Below are positions 40,644-52,670 of a stretch of 64,000 bases of DNA, piece after piece (the stretch's first letter is position 1; every line of letters begins with the position of its first letter). Origin of the DNA: Ephemerocybe angulata (lineage: Eukaryota; Basidiomycota; Agaricomycetes; Agaricales; Psathyrellaceae). The stretch spans positions 471,718-535,717 of the forward strand of contig JAACJK010000009.1 of the NCBI GenBank assembly GCA_013368325.1, read 5' to 3'. The position numbers were made by a program, and so were the translations under genes. The notes under the pieces are model-generated. The model did no database searches and was not told where the DNA came from. It worked only from the letters and a program-made list of their open reading frames with translations.

Positions 40644-43600
40644 CTATTGGTATTTAAGGGGAAGGTTTAATACATGTCTGAACAATTGTTGGCGAAGTTT
40701 CAAGATCCCATCCTCGTCTATGTCTGGCGCCTGGAATCCGCCAAGCTGGGAAGCAATTGTGGCTAGGACCCAAAGGCCGCACGAATGATTTGTTGTTTGA
40801 AGTGTTCGGTTAGTGAGCGAAAGAAACTTCCAAGGAAGTTGGGGGGCGTGCATTTGCTGTCCTTTCTCAGAGGCAAGATCGCGGAGAAGGTCAACGAAGG
40901 CAACAACATCCTGGATGTCCAGTAAGTAGACTGTGGATCAAGAGGCTGCCGTTAACATACCTTCAGGGTGCTGGTCCAGCCCTTGCGTTGGTTAAAGCTG
41001 TCGAAAAGGTGGATCTCGGACGACTCAAGGTGCACCACGACGCAAACCCAATGGCCCACAGGGTAAATTCGGTGTATGGGTATAATCCAGGTCGATTTGG
41101 TCCAGTACGAGGTCAAGCCCACATGCTTCCAAAGATTTCCAGGGTTATACTTGGCGAACACCAGATGGTACGAGGATAGAACAACAGTTTCAGAAGCTGA
41201 TTTTGATGGCACGAGGAGGGCTTGCTGGTATAGAATGGCAGCGCACCCGTTCATACATACATCGTTGAGACGGGCGCCTTGCTGCTGTATGATCTGGAGG
41301 TCATCCTCTTCGAAGAGGTGGCGAATTTGCTTTTGGGAGCCTGGCGTCCCGATTGTTAGAATCCTTGCTGCCGTTGTGTTGCCTTCGTGAGCAGCAGGTC
41401 TTGCGTTGAACGCGATCCTGCTAAGCAGGTCGCTGTCTTGCTCAATCAATTCCTTTGATGGTGATACGATTAGGATAGGTTCGACTTGTTTCAGCACCAC
41501 TTACCATGTTGTTCACTGTAAAATCCTGGACTTGAACGGCAATTGGATTCCCCGGGGTCTCAAGGGAACCCAGGCCCTCGAAGTGTTCCTCACTTCCCAG
41601 GACCCCCAGGTCTTCTGGGTCACCCCCAAACGGGTCTCCTTGTGGTCCAGATGGGTCAAGGACGACTTGAGTCCATTGGTATTGGACAGGGCTTCCCTGA
41701 ATAACGTTCCCAAACAAGCGGGACGATATCGCCCGTGCTAGATCGGCGGCACTCGCTACGTGGTTCTGGTAACTGGCCTTGGTCGAAGTCGTTTGCCAAT
41801 GAGGAATGTAGGAGAGAAGCTTCTCCCGATACATGGTCAAGGGACCGTGCAGTAGTTCATCTAGAGTAGTCAAATGAAACCCAGCACTGTTGCATTATCA
41901 GGAGAGCACTTACTGTTGGGATCTACCAATGCGACTTCAACTGACTTGAGCTCTTTCCCGAACCATCTGCATAGATTGTCGTACTCCATCCCCAATCGCT
42001 TCACCTCCTCCTCGCTGCGATCCTTGCGCTGGACAGCCCTCATGGCGTCCCGGATGTCGCTGTCGTAAAGCCACGCGTTTCCCTCTTGACTGGCCGGGCT
42101 AATCCAAACATCTTCCAGTATGCTTGACTCGTGTTGGAGCTTGTGGAGATCTGTTGGGAGGGCATCCGGTAATGGGATCTCCCACTCCGGCCGGTATAAT
42201 GCTTTGCATTCTCCGCACAACTTGTTGAATTTTTGGATTGTTCTTACAAGTGCGGGGGTGCGTTTGGCGATAGCCCTCCGGGCGTACTGGTGCAGCTTGG
42301 TCCCTGTTTACCGAGAATATATTAGACCTATGGTATACATTTTAGAAGGAGATGATCCATACCCATAGGAGGACCCTTCCCTCCCTGAGCTTGATGGATT
42401 TTGTCCCACTCGTAGAAACTGGCAACAGCTCGTTTCCTTATGTTGATTTTCAAGTCGCGAAGGATGAGCAGTTTTCGAACAAACACCAAGTCGATCCCAG
42501 AAAGCTCGGGGAATGATTCATCTACGTTGAGCGATGTGTATAGCTCCTCAACCTGAGCCATGATCTCATTCTGCTGTTTCTCCAGATTGTCAAGGATCGC
42601 TTCGGAGATCTGGGATCCTCCGTGCCAAGACTCCACCTGGTTCCTTGTCGAATTCAAAGACTTTTCAACCGCATCCAACTCGCTCTGAAGTTTGAATACG
42701 GAGTCCAGCTCCTTTTTAATTCTACTTTGTGGATCTTAAGAGATAGTGTTAATTTGCAAGGCAGACGCCTCCAGAATATTGGGAGAGCACGTACGGGCGC
42801 GAACAGAAACCTGGGCATCTTTCTGGGTTTGCCACTCCTCCCGTAACTTATCAACGGTTGTTGCACACTGTGCAAGTGTCGTTTCCGCCGCGAGCTTGTG
42901 TTTCCATACGTTTTTTTCCATCCTATCCCTCAACGTGTTGCCGAGCTCGCCCCTCATTTCAACACCTAGCGCTTTCAGGTGTCGATCGATTAGAAAGAGA
43001 CGTTTATTTCTCTAAGATGGCATTAGCACGGTAGATTTTGTGGATGTCTGGGAAAAACAAATTACCAAGACCATGCGAAGGATCCCAATGAGTCCTTTCA
43101 ACCGTGACCACAATCGCTCAGTTCCCTCCCCATCGGAAAGCCCTAAACCTACCCGATACCTTGGATTGTTGATGATCTGACAAGCAAATTCGTGCGCATA
43201 TGCATGCATAGCACTGATAGCAAACGCTAGCCTGATTGATATCGCGTCCGGAAAGATATCGTACTGCCCGCGTGTGAGATGATAGGAAAACACGAACAAT
43301 GGAGGGGAACGCACCCGGTTCCGGCTTCGGTCGAGGACACACCCCACGTCATACAGTACAGTCACAGTGGCGTTCTTCGGAATAAGGGAGAATAGGTGGA
43401 GTATCATAGACACAGCGTACTTCTGTTGCTCTCCAGGGGTGTCAATGTTGGCCATGATCAGGGGAATATCATGCCTGCAGACTAAGCCCATGATTCCCCC
43501 GTCATCGAATCGATCCAACGCTGTCTTGACGTTTGAACCACTTCCAGCTTCGTGGGAGGCCTCACAAACGTCTACGACGTGGTCGGGCGCCATTTTAGAT

Positions 43601-45222
43601 CCATTCTTTCGGGCTCTTGGCGGGCGCGAGCGGTCGACGTCAATTTTCTTGCCGACTCCGTCAACGTATTGTTTGGTCAAGAAGTAAAGGGGGTCATAAA
43701 AGGCAGGACCATTCCCTTGGGAGGCGACATGGCGGTGGTTGAAACATCCATCCACAGCGACAACTATATCTCCTCCGCTGTATTTGCGTGAACGGGAGGA
43801 GCAAGGCGAGAAAGAAACGGGCTAGCGTACCTTTTGAAAGGCTTCCCAAAAGAGTTTCCTCCAAAACACGCAGGGCATCGGGACTGCAGAATCTCCGCGC
43901 ACTCCTTCAAAGTCGCGGCAGGGTAAGGAGCTGCGTCTTCCACCGGCTTGGCTTTCTTCCGCTTTCCCTTACGACTTTTCTTTGGCTTGTTTTCCATCCC
44001 GTCGCTTTCCGCGGGACTTCCTTCCGCCCCGTTCCCGTCCGCGTCATCGGAGCACATTCCGGCGGTGTCCTTCCCGCCGCTGTCCGCGTCCTTCCCACCG
44101 CTGTCCGCTCCCCCAAGTCCGCCACTGTCCGATGCAGGTGGATTCCACAGGTTGGCAGCCGATCGGACAGCTGTTTCCACTCTCTGTTCTATTTTGTGAA
44201 GAAGGCAATCATACCACTGAAACGCATTCCCAAGCCCCCTTCTGAAAGGCTCGCCGACCAGGCTTCCCTGATTAGTGTTAGATTGACCGGTTGGGTGGGA
44301 TAAGCACCAAATTTACCTTTTTGTCAACCAGTACGAAGCCGCGCCTTGTGTAGTGAGTATTCAGGGCATGCGCTAGAGCTGTGGTGGCATCGCACGCATG
44401 CTCAAAGAGCGCCTTGTAGAATGCAAGCAGTTCAATGGAGATTGAAATGCTAGGTTTTGTGGGGGCAGTTGGGAACAGGCCATTACGGATCAGGCATATG
44501 GCCAGCGGGGAGGAGCTGCACCATTCAAACGTTACATATTGATAATCTTTGAGAAAGCTTTCAGTATCAGGATTTCTGGCAACAAACGTTTAAAAGGGAT
44601 ACGAACGGTGAGAATAGAGACAGAGAAGCGTCGATGTCTTGTGTATCTCCTTGCACTCGGCACTACAAACTCTCACAGATGGAGGTAGTACAGGCAGAGA
44701 AATCTTCCCAACCCAGGTCTCCATGTATCGAAGGTATGGGTCTTCAATTTGAGGAAGTAAATCCTCCCATCGATTATACAGGCTCTTGGCCTCCTCCGTA
44801 GGTGCCTTTTGCTTCCTTTTTTCAGCCAGGGCGCTCTCAGCAGTTATATCCGAGGGGGGAGCGGGCTCTGGCACATAGACTCGACCTGCAGCTGGGAATG
44901 CAGAGGGTGTGGACGTTCCCGATGGTGAAGGATCTGGGATAGGATCAACGAAATCACCAATCCCCGAGCCCATATCTGGATCTTCGTCGACATCCATGAA
45001 CGAGTCGCTCGATTCGTTGTCGGATTCCGGGGCCATGAGTTCGTCCAATTGCTCGTGCAATTGATTCTGTTTCCACGCGGATGCCATATTTTTCGGTGCA
45101 ACAATGTTGCCCCGCGTCGCTCGGCTCTTTTTAGGGCTAGCGTAAAGGGACCCCATCCCCCGCTCCGTGCGTTGGTTGATACGCTTGCGCATCGGGTCAT
45201 TGGCGTGCTTAGAGGTGCTCAT
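40644..45222 (-). CDS. KDZ-family transposase, CxC1 type, with C-terminal Ulp1-like cysteine protease
   Basis: KDZ transposases are RNase H-fold DDE enzymes that move DNA transposons. Many introns interrupt this gene. The N-terminal part has RWEDLLPQIEDPYLRYMETW, the CSAEC pair and FEWCSSSPLAICLI, typical of the CxC1 cysteine cluster. Next are FRRGLGNAFQWYDCLL and, after a Ser/Asp/Gly-rich repeat insert, SRCPACFGGNSFGKPF. The catalytic core follows: first Asp in VVAVDGCFNHRH, second Asp in VLYDVGCVLDRS, and Glu in LSDGEGTERLWSRLKGL. GLVCRHDIPLIMANIDTPGE and AISAMHAYAHEFACQI are also family hallmarks. A long helical region leads to the Ulp1/C48 domain: His in YPVGHWVCVVVHLE, Asp in IHLFDSF, Gln in LQTTNHSC and the catalytic Cys in SCGLWVL. 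All triads look intact. The first junction, near 44600, needs an unusually short intron (~30 bp) or marks a frameshift. Confidence 0.9.
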
Positions 45223-45674
45223 GGTGGTATGATACGACAGTGCGATAAGAAACAGGGCCCAGAGTCCAGGGGCTACTACACAATTAGATTCGGAAAATCC
45301 CGAGATCAGGGCACTCGGAAATCGCCGGTATCAAATGCAAAAGTGCCAACCAGGTGGCTACAGGTGGGCTGCACTGGCTTTGCAGTCACCCCACCAGGGC
45401 AATTTTCGCTTACAAAAGAAAGGGCCCGGGAGGTTAGTGATGCCATCAAAGTACGGTGCCCATGGTGTACTCCCGTCGCTTGCTTGCAAGAGCATCCAAG
45501 GAAGGAATTCGTTGGGAAGATCACCGTAGAAGTCCATAAATCTAGTCCAGTGTTGTCTCTTGAGTTCGGTAGACATGATAGTGGTGGTTGAGAAAGAAGA
45601 ATGGTTCAGTGGCGGGCATTTGATCCGGTTCCCCATGGCTGAGGGCCATCCATACATGGCAGACGCGATCACAG

Positions 45675-45719
45675 TCCGCTCATAAGTACATGGGGCCGCC
45701 CCACGTACTTATGAGCGGA
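45675..45719. repeat. 45-bp near-perfect palindrome
   Basis: TCCGCTCATAAGTAC, a spacer TGGGGC-C-GCCCCA with single-base flanks, then GTACTTATGAGCGGA. The arms are 15 and 6 bp. It could fold as a hairpin or cruciform. It lies 450 bp upstream of the KDZ start. Confidence 0.95.
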
Positions 45720-45815
45720 GTTTCTAACAGATGTTCGAAATCGGGTTATTAACATAGTTATTAACGTGTTAATAACCGACCCTCTCTGGAGGGCCAAAAG
45801 GGCGATGTTAGAAAC
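45720..45815. repeat. Nested inverted repeats, MITE-like
   Basis: GTTTCTAACA (45720-45729) pairs with TGTTAGAAAC (45806-45815). Inside, GGTTATTAACA (45744-45754) pairs with TGTTAATAACC (45767-45777). The 96-bp unit directly abuts the palindrome. Similar GAACA-rich inverted motifs fill about 46005-46135 (GAACAGGTTCAGAACA, TGTTCCGAACCTGTT). No open frame in 45223-46176. Confidence 0.8.
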
Positions 45816-46176
45816 AACGGCAAGCCCTCCTTGTGTCGAGTGACTTCACTGAACATGTTCTCACATATACGGTCTCCATCGAGTCATCCTCCTCCCCTTA
45901 ATATGTGCAACTGGACACTCGGCTCGCATGCATGATGATGCCAGTACTTTCTCCAAAGTGCTGCCGAAGTTATGAACGCCAAAGCGGTTTTGAACACCGT
46001 TAAAATCATGTTTCTAACATTCTGAACAGGTTCAGAACAAAATGTTCCGAACCTGTTAAAAACCTCTGTTCAAAAGGCCCTCCAAGCCTCGGATGTTCGG
46101 AACACATGTTCGAAATTCGTTTGAACTTCTGAACATGGCCCTAATGGGGCCTGGGGCGCGCATCTTCTAAGCCGCG

Positions 46177-46676
46177 CTACAACTTTGCAGTCTCCCAGTG
46201 GTTTACAGTTCTCTCTGATATCCAGGCCGGACTAGATGTAAAGCAGTTCATAATTAAGAGTACCGAGAACATGGCGTACAGGTTTCTATCTCCATCTTCT
46301 GTTTTACTTCCTCTAAACGCCCCTGGATGAAGTTGTTGGCCATGTAGAGACCGCCGAAGAACCCAGCCGTCTTCATGACCGTCTTCGGAGACGGTATAAT
46401 TGAGAAACCCATTGGACGTTGTCGGTGTCGACTGCCAGCAAATCTCGTATCCTGAGCTCGTCGCCGTCGTGTGCTGGCGAACTCGACCAGGTATTGAGGG
46501 TAACGGAAAGACCAGTTCCCGGCTATGATGGTGGCAGAAGGGAGAAACACATGGTAAGCGCTGGACCGAGAGGGTCGTGCATGGGGTTAGGGCTGGCGCC
46601 TTGGGGTTAGGGTTGCGTATGGACCCGGTTTGGCGGCGGTAACCAAGTTTCGCTACAACCACCACGACCATTAATC
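46177..46676 (-). pseudogene. Possible PEX3 N-terminal-like fragment
   Basis: A frame within 46254-46550 reads PKTVMKTAGFFGGLYMANNF and then IQGRLEEVKQKMEIE. This resembles the membrane-anchor region of peroxin-3 (basic residues, a Gly-rich span, then RLEEVxxK). The rest of Pex3 is absent; only about 35 residues match. It may be a duplicated exon fragment or chance similarity. The longer overlapping frame (from 46676) has no recognised similarity. Confidence 0.25.
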
Positions 46677-46701
46677 TCAGCGGACTCGACGGTCACTAAC
46701 A

Positions 46702-47190
46702 ATGGTGAGAAGCCCATTGCATTCAATATACTGAAGTTAAACGGTATTCAGGGCGGCGGAGCAAGATATCCTTATCCTAAATACGTATGGTCCCCAGCTG
46801 GTTCGTTTTTTCCCAACTGCGTTAGGACCCTGCTGGGCTCTGGGCTTATGTCTTGGCTGTTGAATAATGGTTTTTGAATAGGTGGCTGGTGGGTGCGCCC
46901 GTCGAACTGGGCTGCTAACACGGCTTTCGCTTCCGCCGGAATTGCCGCTATCATCTATGCTACGTGGAACTACAGCTCGGACCATGAGGTGCGTACCAGT
47001 CTCTGACCGGTATATCCTGGGTGAACGTTTACGCTTTCTTTCTTTCCAAGACTTTCCACACCCAGCCTGACCGATGGATACCGTCCATGCTGGTAAGTCG
47101 CTCCCAAATCTCACCAATGCACGGCTTTTTCTAACGGCTTTATAGTGGTCGAAGGAGTACAGGAACAAGGACAAGGATGTCAAAGCATGA
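46702..47190 (+). CDS. Small mitochondrial complex I accessory-type subunit, 77 residues
   Basis: The sequence fits a small single-span accessory subunit of mitochondrial NADH:ubiquinone oxidoreductase that I know from fungal proteomes; I cannot name the exact subunit. Five exons: 46702-46704, 46752-46800, 46882-46988, 47066-47092 and 47146-47190. The first exon is only the ATG, spliced by a 47-bp intron to GGGARYPYPKYVWSPAG. Then come GWWVRPSNWAANTAFASAGI and AAIIYATWNYSSDHE (membrane span plus charged end), then PDRWIPSMLW and SKEYRNKDKDVKA. The motif YPYPKxVWSPAGGWW is the diagnostic part. Frame is kept across all four introns, and the tiny fourth exon of 27 bp codes for nine residues. Confidence 0.82.
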
Positions 47191-47677
47191 AGAACATACA
47201 TGGCTAGCTTAATGACATACTACTACCCATATAGACCGACTTTGCAGACCTAGAAGCCATCCAGCCTTTTCGTTGCGAAGTTCACTTGGGTTTGGGGACC
47301 ACGTTGCCCAGCCACCGGCAGTCAAGCATCTGCTTCAGCGTGAATGTCGACACAAGAAGGCTTTGTGGCAACAAGTTACAGAGGCCCCACGTAGCATTCC
47401 TTCATTTCATCATGTTCTGGATACTTATCCACGAGTTTCAACGCCTCGACGTCTCTTCATTTCGGGTATCTACTCGTTTTAGCTCGTGCCTCGTGCGAGA
47501 CTCGAGGGTCGATGGCAGGGATTATTCCAGGTTCCACTCGTGGTGACCGTGCTTCATTCCGCTGCTTCACCACTGCGTCGTTTGTGAAGAGTTCGAGTTA
47601 TTTGCTTAAGTATATATGAACTGATCTTCGTCCTTCGCATACTCCAGATTTCACAACCCCAGTCACACACCCCGACA
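47191..47677. other. Intergenic DNA, nothing recognised
   Basis: About 490 bp between the complex I subunit gene and the next plus-strand gene. It presumably holds the 3' end of one and the promoter of the other. Confidence 0.5.
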
Positions 47678-49556
47678 TGGCAACACAAACGTCAATAGCG
47701 TTTCCTACCCCTCCATCTTCCCAAGTCGACCATATCGGCCTTGCGAAAATTACAAGGAAAGTGCTAGACCGACTAGCACCCTTCTGTTACATGCAAGAAG
47801 CTTCCCTAGACCGAAGGTAAGCCTCACCACCCCTCTATAAACCCATCCAACCCAAACCTAACCGTTCTCTTCGCCCTTTGTTCTAATTCTACAAAGCAAC
47901 TCCAACCCTCTAGCCTCATCCACGTTCAGCTCCCCAGCCGCCTCGCCCAGCGCCAGCGTCACCGGCCTCCCTCTCATCGACTCGCCCAGTCCCAACGACA
48001 CTACAACTCCAAGCACAGGTACAAGTGGCACCCCGCGTGTTATAGTCCTCTCCGCGCCAGCCCAGACGAAACTTGTGGGCAAAATCAAGGCGCGGGTGAC
48101 TAAAATTGTGAGCACCATCGACGCGCATATCCATGCTGCGCAGGTGGCGTTCAAGATGTGTCGCGAGGGTATGGTTCTGTGCGACGAGAGCGTCAGAGGC
48201 TCGACTAGCTCGAAGGCGGCGGAGAAGGCGGCTCTGGCGCCGGTGCAGGCGAAGCAGGCTGTCGCTACCCCAGGACGACTCTTGGGGTTAGACGTAGACG
48301 ACAATACAGGCTCAATCGAACGTGGCAATGGTAAACGGAACACCGAGGACGGCTGGGAAGTCGACATCGACCCTGACGAGTCTGACGATCGCGGTATGCC
48401 TGCGCCTGTGGACGACCACCACCGGCACGGAACGAGTGGGCATCATTTCCTCTTGCACTTTGCGCATCAGGGGTTGGAGTTGGCGCGGAAGACTGAAGAG
48501 TGTTTTAAGGAGGTTAGGCAGGAGGCTTATAAGGTTTGTCTTTCATGTATACGGCTTTGTATAACCTTTTTATTAATGCTTGTCGTGATGCTAGATTGCG
48601 GCTCAGACGAAGGATCATGCTATTCCGGTTCTCGTTCCTTCAGGTCCTGGACAACGTGCGTCATCACCGTCCATTCATCGGCGTTCTACCTTTTGACTTA
48701 AACTCAACCCTTTTTCTATGCAGCCCCGACAGTTCGGAAACACCTCAAAGATGTCGGGCTAGATATCGTAGCAAGCCTTACCCTGCTCGAATCGGATTTC
48801 GGGCGTAGAGTCAAAGACACGGTTTTGTGGTGGCAATGGGTTATCGAGGATCTGGAGAAGGGAGACCACTCGACGCTGTGCCCGCTCTCGGAAAATCGCG
48901 ACCCGCAGGCACTCGGGAGAGCGTATGCTTGGTGGGAGGAGGCGAAAGAGGGGTGGCAGGCCTACTATGACGTCGTGCGTATTTAACCTTTCCATGACCG
49001 GGTACTAGTTCGACGACTCGTTCCTGATGCTTTGCTTCATGGCACCCTTCAGATCGCAACTCTGCACATAGCGTATCACGACCTCTTAATCTCCTCGGCG
49101 CGTGCATGGGATGGCACGACGGTCGTAGTGAAGACGCACAGGGGCAGTGACGAACACCTCCTATCACACAGCAACAGCAACAGCGGGCCCCCACAGATGG
49201 TAGTCATTCAAGGCGATGGGGAGGAGTACGAGGTCCTCGAGAGACAGTTGGTCCCACCGACGGAGTCGCAGGCCGAACTTGCGTTGAATCCGGGGCAGGA
49301 TGCCTCGGCAAAGAGGTATCGCGTGGTGGGGCTTATGATGTGGAGGACGGAGTATACGACACAGGGGGCGTTGTATGAGGAGCCTGATAGCATTGAGAAA
49401 AGTGGTGGGCCGAAGAAGAAAGGGGGATTGTTGGGTGCGTGGAAGGCTAGACGGGGTAAGCGGGCCGGAGGTGTGGCGAAGGAGACGGCTCAGACTTCCG
49501 GGCTTGCCGAGGTGAAGACCAAAAAGACGTGGAAGGAGCGTTTGGGTTGTTTTTAG
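47678..49556 (+). CDS. Conserved-looking orphan protein, five exons
   Basis: Family not recognised. Exons 47678-47816, 47897-48533, 48595-48655, 48724-48974 and 49053-49556; introns 61-80 bp with frame kept. The N-terminus MATQTSIAFPTPPSSQVD is followed by a helix (KVLDRLAPFCYMQEASLDR), a Ser/Thr/Pro stretch and a helical region with KIKARVTKIVSTIDAHIHAA. A His-rich loop precedes HFLLHFAHQGLELARKTEEC. The second half has KHLKDVGLDIVASLTLLESD and VLWWQWVIEDLEKGD, then a beta-rich segment and a basic Lys/Arg/Gly tail ending KERLGCF. There is no signal peptide or clear membrane span. Together with its two neighbours it looks like a stable, gene-dense block. Confidence 0.68.
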
Positions 49557-49816
49557 TTCTATGATCTATGATATGCGACCGGCTGCTTATGCTTAATTGT
49601 GGTGTGTTCCTCATGTTCTCTCTCTCCCATCAATAGCAACTGATCACCTGCTCAGCTACACACACTTCTCCTCTATTCTCCATTTCGACCCCTGTGCAGC
49701 TATACCATGAATTCGTATATCTATTTTGCTTCTCTTCCTTAGTCAGCTTCTTCCAAGGTCTTGTTATCAAGAGGGCGACTTTCCCGAGCTTCTCATCCCC
49801 ACAGTTCCCGCCCAAC

Positions 49817-50997
49817 ATGTCCGGGAGCAACAGCGACGAACCAACCCAGCCCATCCACCCTTCATTCATCTCAAAGTTAGACCCCCAATACCTCGCATTC
49901 CACAACGCGCACCTAACGCACTTGGTGCCTCCCCACACCTTGCCCTGGGATCCGGCAATCCGGAATGCACCTGCTGTGCCCGGGGGCTCGGATGCGCTGC
50001 CGGTGTGGAAGGTGAAGGACTTTGCGGTGGGGAAGACGAGGGTGAGGACGTATACGCCGCATGGGGAGGTTCCGGAGGGCGGGTGGCCCGTTTTTATCTT
50101 CTTTCATGGAGGTGGGTGGACGCTTGGGAATATAAGCAGCGAGGCGTCTTTTTCTACGAATATGGCTGTTCGTGAGTACCGACATATGTAAAGTACTACC
50201 AGCTTGGGACTGATGCAGAGGTTTCTTATATAGGAGCTGGCTGTGTCGTCGTTTCTGTCGATTACCGCTTGGCCCCTGAGAATCCGTATCCTGCTGCTGT
50301 CGAGGACGCGGTCGACTCTTTGGTCTGGGTATACAAGGAAGGCAAAGATGCATTGAACATCAATCCCGATAGGATCGCAGTAGGCGGATCGTCGAGGTGC
50401 GCTTTCCAATTTCTTCCAACCTAACGGCCTGTACTTATACATATCTTCGCAACTTGGAAGTGGCGGCAACCTCGCCACCATCCTCGCCATCAAAGCGAAA
50501 TACCTAAACCCACCCATCCCCCTCGTATTCCAACTCCTCATCGTCCCTGTAACAGACAACACCGCGTCCACCTCCAACCGCTGGGCCTCCAACGCGCTCA
50601 CACCCTGGCTCTCCCCGGCGCGCATGGAATGGTTCAAGGCGAACTACCTCCCCAACCCGGACGACTGGGTCAAGTGGGACGCCTCGCCCATATTCGCTAC
50701 CAAAGAGCAGCTGGAGGGCGTGCCTCCGGCGTTCGTGGCTGTGTGTGAGCTGGATATCTTGTGTGAGGAGGGGTTGGAGTATGTGGAGAGGTTGAGGGAG
50801 GCGGGGGTAAAAGTGGAGGCGGAGGTGTATAAGGGTGCGCCGCATCCGATTATGGCTATGGATGGGTGAGTGGGTCTGAGTTTGTTTGGGTGAAGGGGTA
50901 CTGATTTTGCGGGTTTAGAGTGCTTGATATTGGGAAGAAGCTTGTTTCGGACGCTGCGAGGGCGCTTAAGGATGCTTTTGAGTCTGGCAGGGTCTAG
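49817..50997 (+). CDS. Alpha/beta hydrolase, HSL-type esterase/lipase
   Basis: Likely hydrolyses carboxyl esters in the cytosol; natural substrate unknown. Exons 49817-50171, 50234-50396, 50461-50875 and 50919-50997, introns 62, 64 and 43 bp. The oxyanion-hole motif is [35 protein letters not shown] follows the first intron. The nucleophile serine lies in GGSSSGGNLA, formed across the second intron (G-x-S-x-G). The acid is in [13 protein letters not shown] and the histidine in [11 protein letters not shown], which closes the triad. Length of about 335 residues is usual for the family. No signal peptide at the chosen ATG. An in-frame ATG at 49694 would add a hydrophobic start (YHEFVYLFCFSSLVSFF), so a membrane-anchored form cannot be ruled out. 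Confidence 0.9.
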
Positions 50998-51759
50998 ACG
51001 TCTAGTGGTTATTGGGATACCGTTTTACGAAGACTTTACATGGTCAGAACTGGCATCCTTTTCGAAAGGTTGCTGGACATGGAAACTGAATGGCAACTTG
51101 AAGGAATTTAAATGGTCCAATCTCATTCCTGCATAAGCTACCTTTACTTTAAGCTTCGGTAGTGGGACATTAAAGACAATTTATACTGTTTGCCCATTTG
51201 ACTGGCTCTTCAGATTCGGTTCAACTCCCAATGGCCGTGACAGTGGATGATGGGGATATGGGAAGCTAATAGGGGCATCAATGATATATTGCCACGCCTG
51301 TGCCCTGATCAGATAACCGACAAACCGGATGATGGTCCACACGCACCTAACCGGGAAGGATGATGGTCATCCTCACCGGCGAGGATGATTATGTAAGATG
51401 TAAAAAGTGATGCCTGCACCCTTTTTGGCTATGCCCGCTCAATAGGCCATACCTTGGCCTTTGCCCTTTCTGCTATATCCTGTCGCAGGTGGGCCAATGC
51501 TTGGCTCAATCGCGTACCATACTGTCAAATGGTCTGTAGGTGTATCCCACTGGGTCCTTTCCGTCTAGAATCCCATCCCAGCAGTACTTCACGATGAGAT
51601 GAGTGCGCTCCCATCCATCCCTCAGCAAAGCTTCCGGTGACCGTGGACACCTCGAATACTTCCTTAAACACTCATCCAAAGTTCGGTGCATCTGTAGACA
51701 TAGCTGCATGTGTAGACATGGCATGCTGGATTGAGCTCCCGGTTATCCAGGTGATACGG
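50998..51759. other. Intergenic DNA, nothing recognised
   Basis: Unique-looking sequence between the hydrolase gene and the 158-bp repeat array. No gene supported. Confidence 0.5.
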
Positions 51760-52670
51760 TCCACGATACGGACCACCTCCGCAGTGTTTCTACAAGCAAC
51801 GGCGCTAAGGGCGCCGTCTATCGGGCCTGCGATGTCTCTACAACCAACGGAAGGCGCGTCCTCGATCCTCCCATCACCGATGTTTCTGCCGACATTGGAC
51901 GCTCATTATCCGGGCTGCATTCCCTCCATAAGCGCGCGACACCCTTACGCTGCTTCAGTAGATATAGGGCGCCGTCTATCGAGCCTGCGATGTCTCTACA
52001 ACCAATGGTCGGTGCGTTCTCCATCCTCGCTTCAGCAATGCATCTGCTGACATTGGGCGGCGGTTTCGCTGCTGCATTTCCTCCACAACCACGCGAAGCC
52101 CCGATGTTTCCACAACCAACGGAGGGTGCGTTCTGGATCCTCCTATCAGCAATGTTTCTGCCAACATTGGACGCGCATTACCCGGGCTGCATTCCCTCCA
52201 TAAGCGCGCGACGCCTTTACAGCGCTTCAGTAGACATAGGGCGCCGTCTATCGGTCCTGCGATGTCTCTACAACCAACGGAAGGTGCGTTCTCGATCCTC
52301 CTATCACCGATGCTTCTCCTGACAATGGACGCTCATTTTCTGGGCTGCATTCCCTCCATAAGCGCGCGACGCATTTACAGCGCTTCAGTAGACATAGGGC
52401 GCCGTCTATCGGGCCTGCGATGTCTCTACAACCAACGGAAGGTGCGTTCTCGATTCTCCCATCACCGATGCCTCTCCTGACAATGGACGCTCATTTTCCG
52501 GGCTGCATTCCCTCCATAAGCGCGTGACGCCCTTACACTGCTTCAGTAGACATAGGGCGGCATCTATCGGGCCTGCGATGTCTCTACAACCAACGGAGGG
52601 TGCGTTCTCCATCCTCCCATCGCCGATGCTTCTGCTGACATTGGACACTCCAGTTTTTCATTTGTGTCTC
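51760..52670. repeat. 158-bp tandem repeat array
   Basis: GATGTCTCTACAACCAACGG-type landmarks start at 51831, 51989, 52103 (diverged), 52261, 52419 and 52577. Four of the five spacings are 158 bp and their sum is consistent; the third unit is 114 bp. Units also share GGGCTGCATTCCCTCCATAA and TAGGGCGCCGTCTATCG. A stray copy lies at 53122. Between the array and the KDZ gene end (52671-53373) I see no gene. Confidence 0.93.

Noticed and set aside
13028..45222. TET gene as cargo of one of the visible KDZ elements
   Set aside because: It is 26 kb or more from either KDZ gene, with several host genes between; no shared terminal repeats were seen.
46570..46620. GGGTTAGGG and GGGGTTAGGGTT as a telomeric scar
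   Set aside because: Two short, separated motifs only; no array and no other sign of a chromosome end.
51760..52670. 158-bp array as a CRISPR array
   Set aside because: Eukaryotic setting, long continuous units without spacer/repeat alternation, no cas-like genes.
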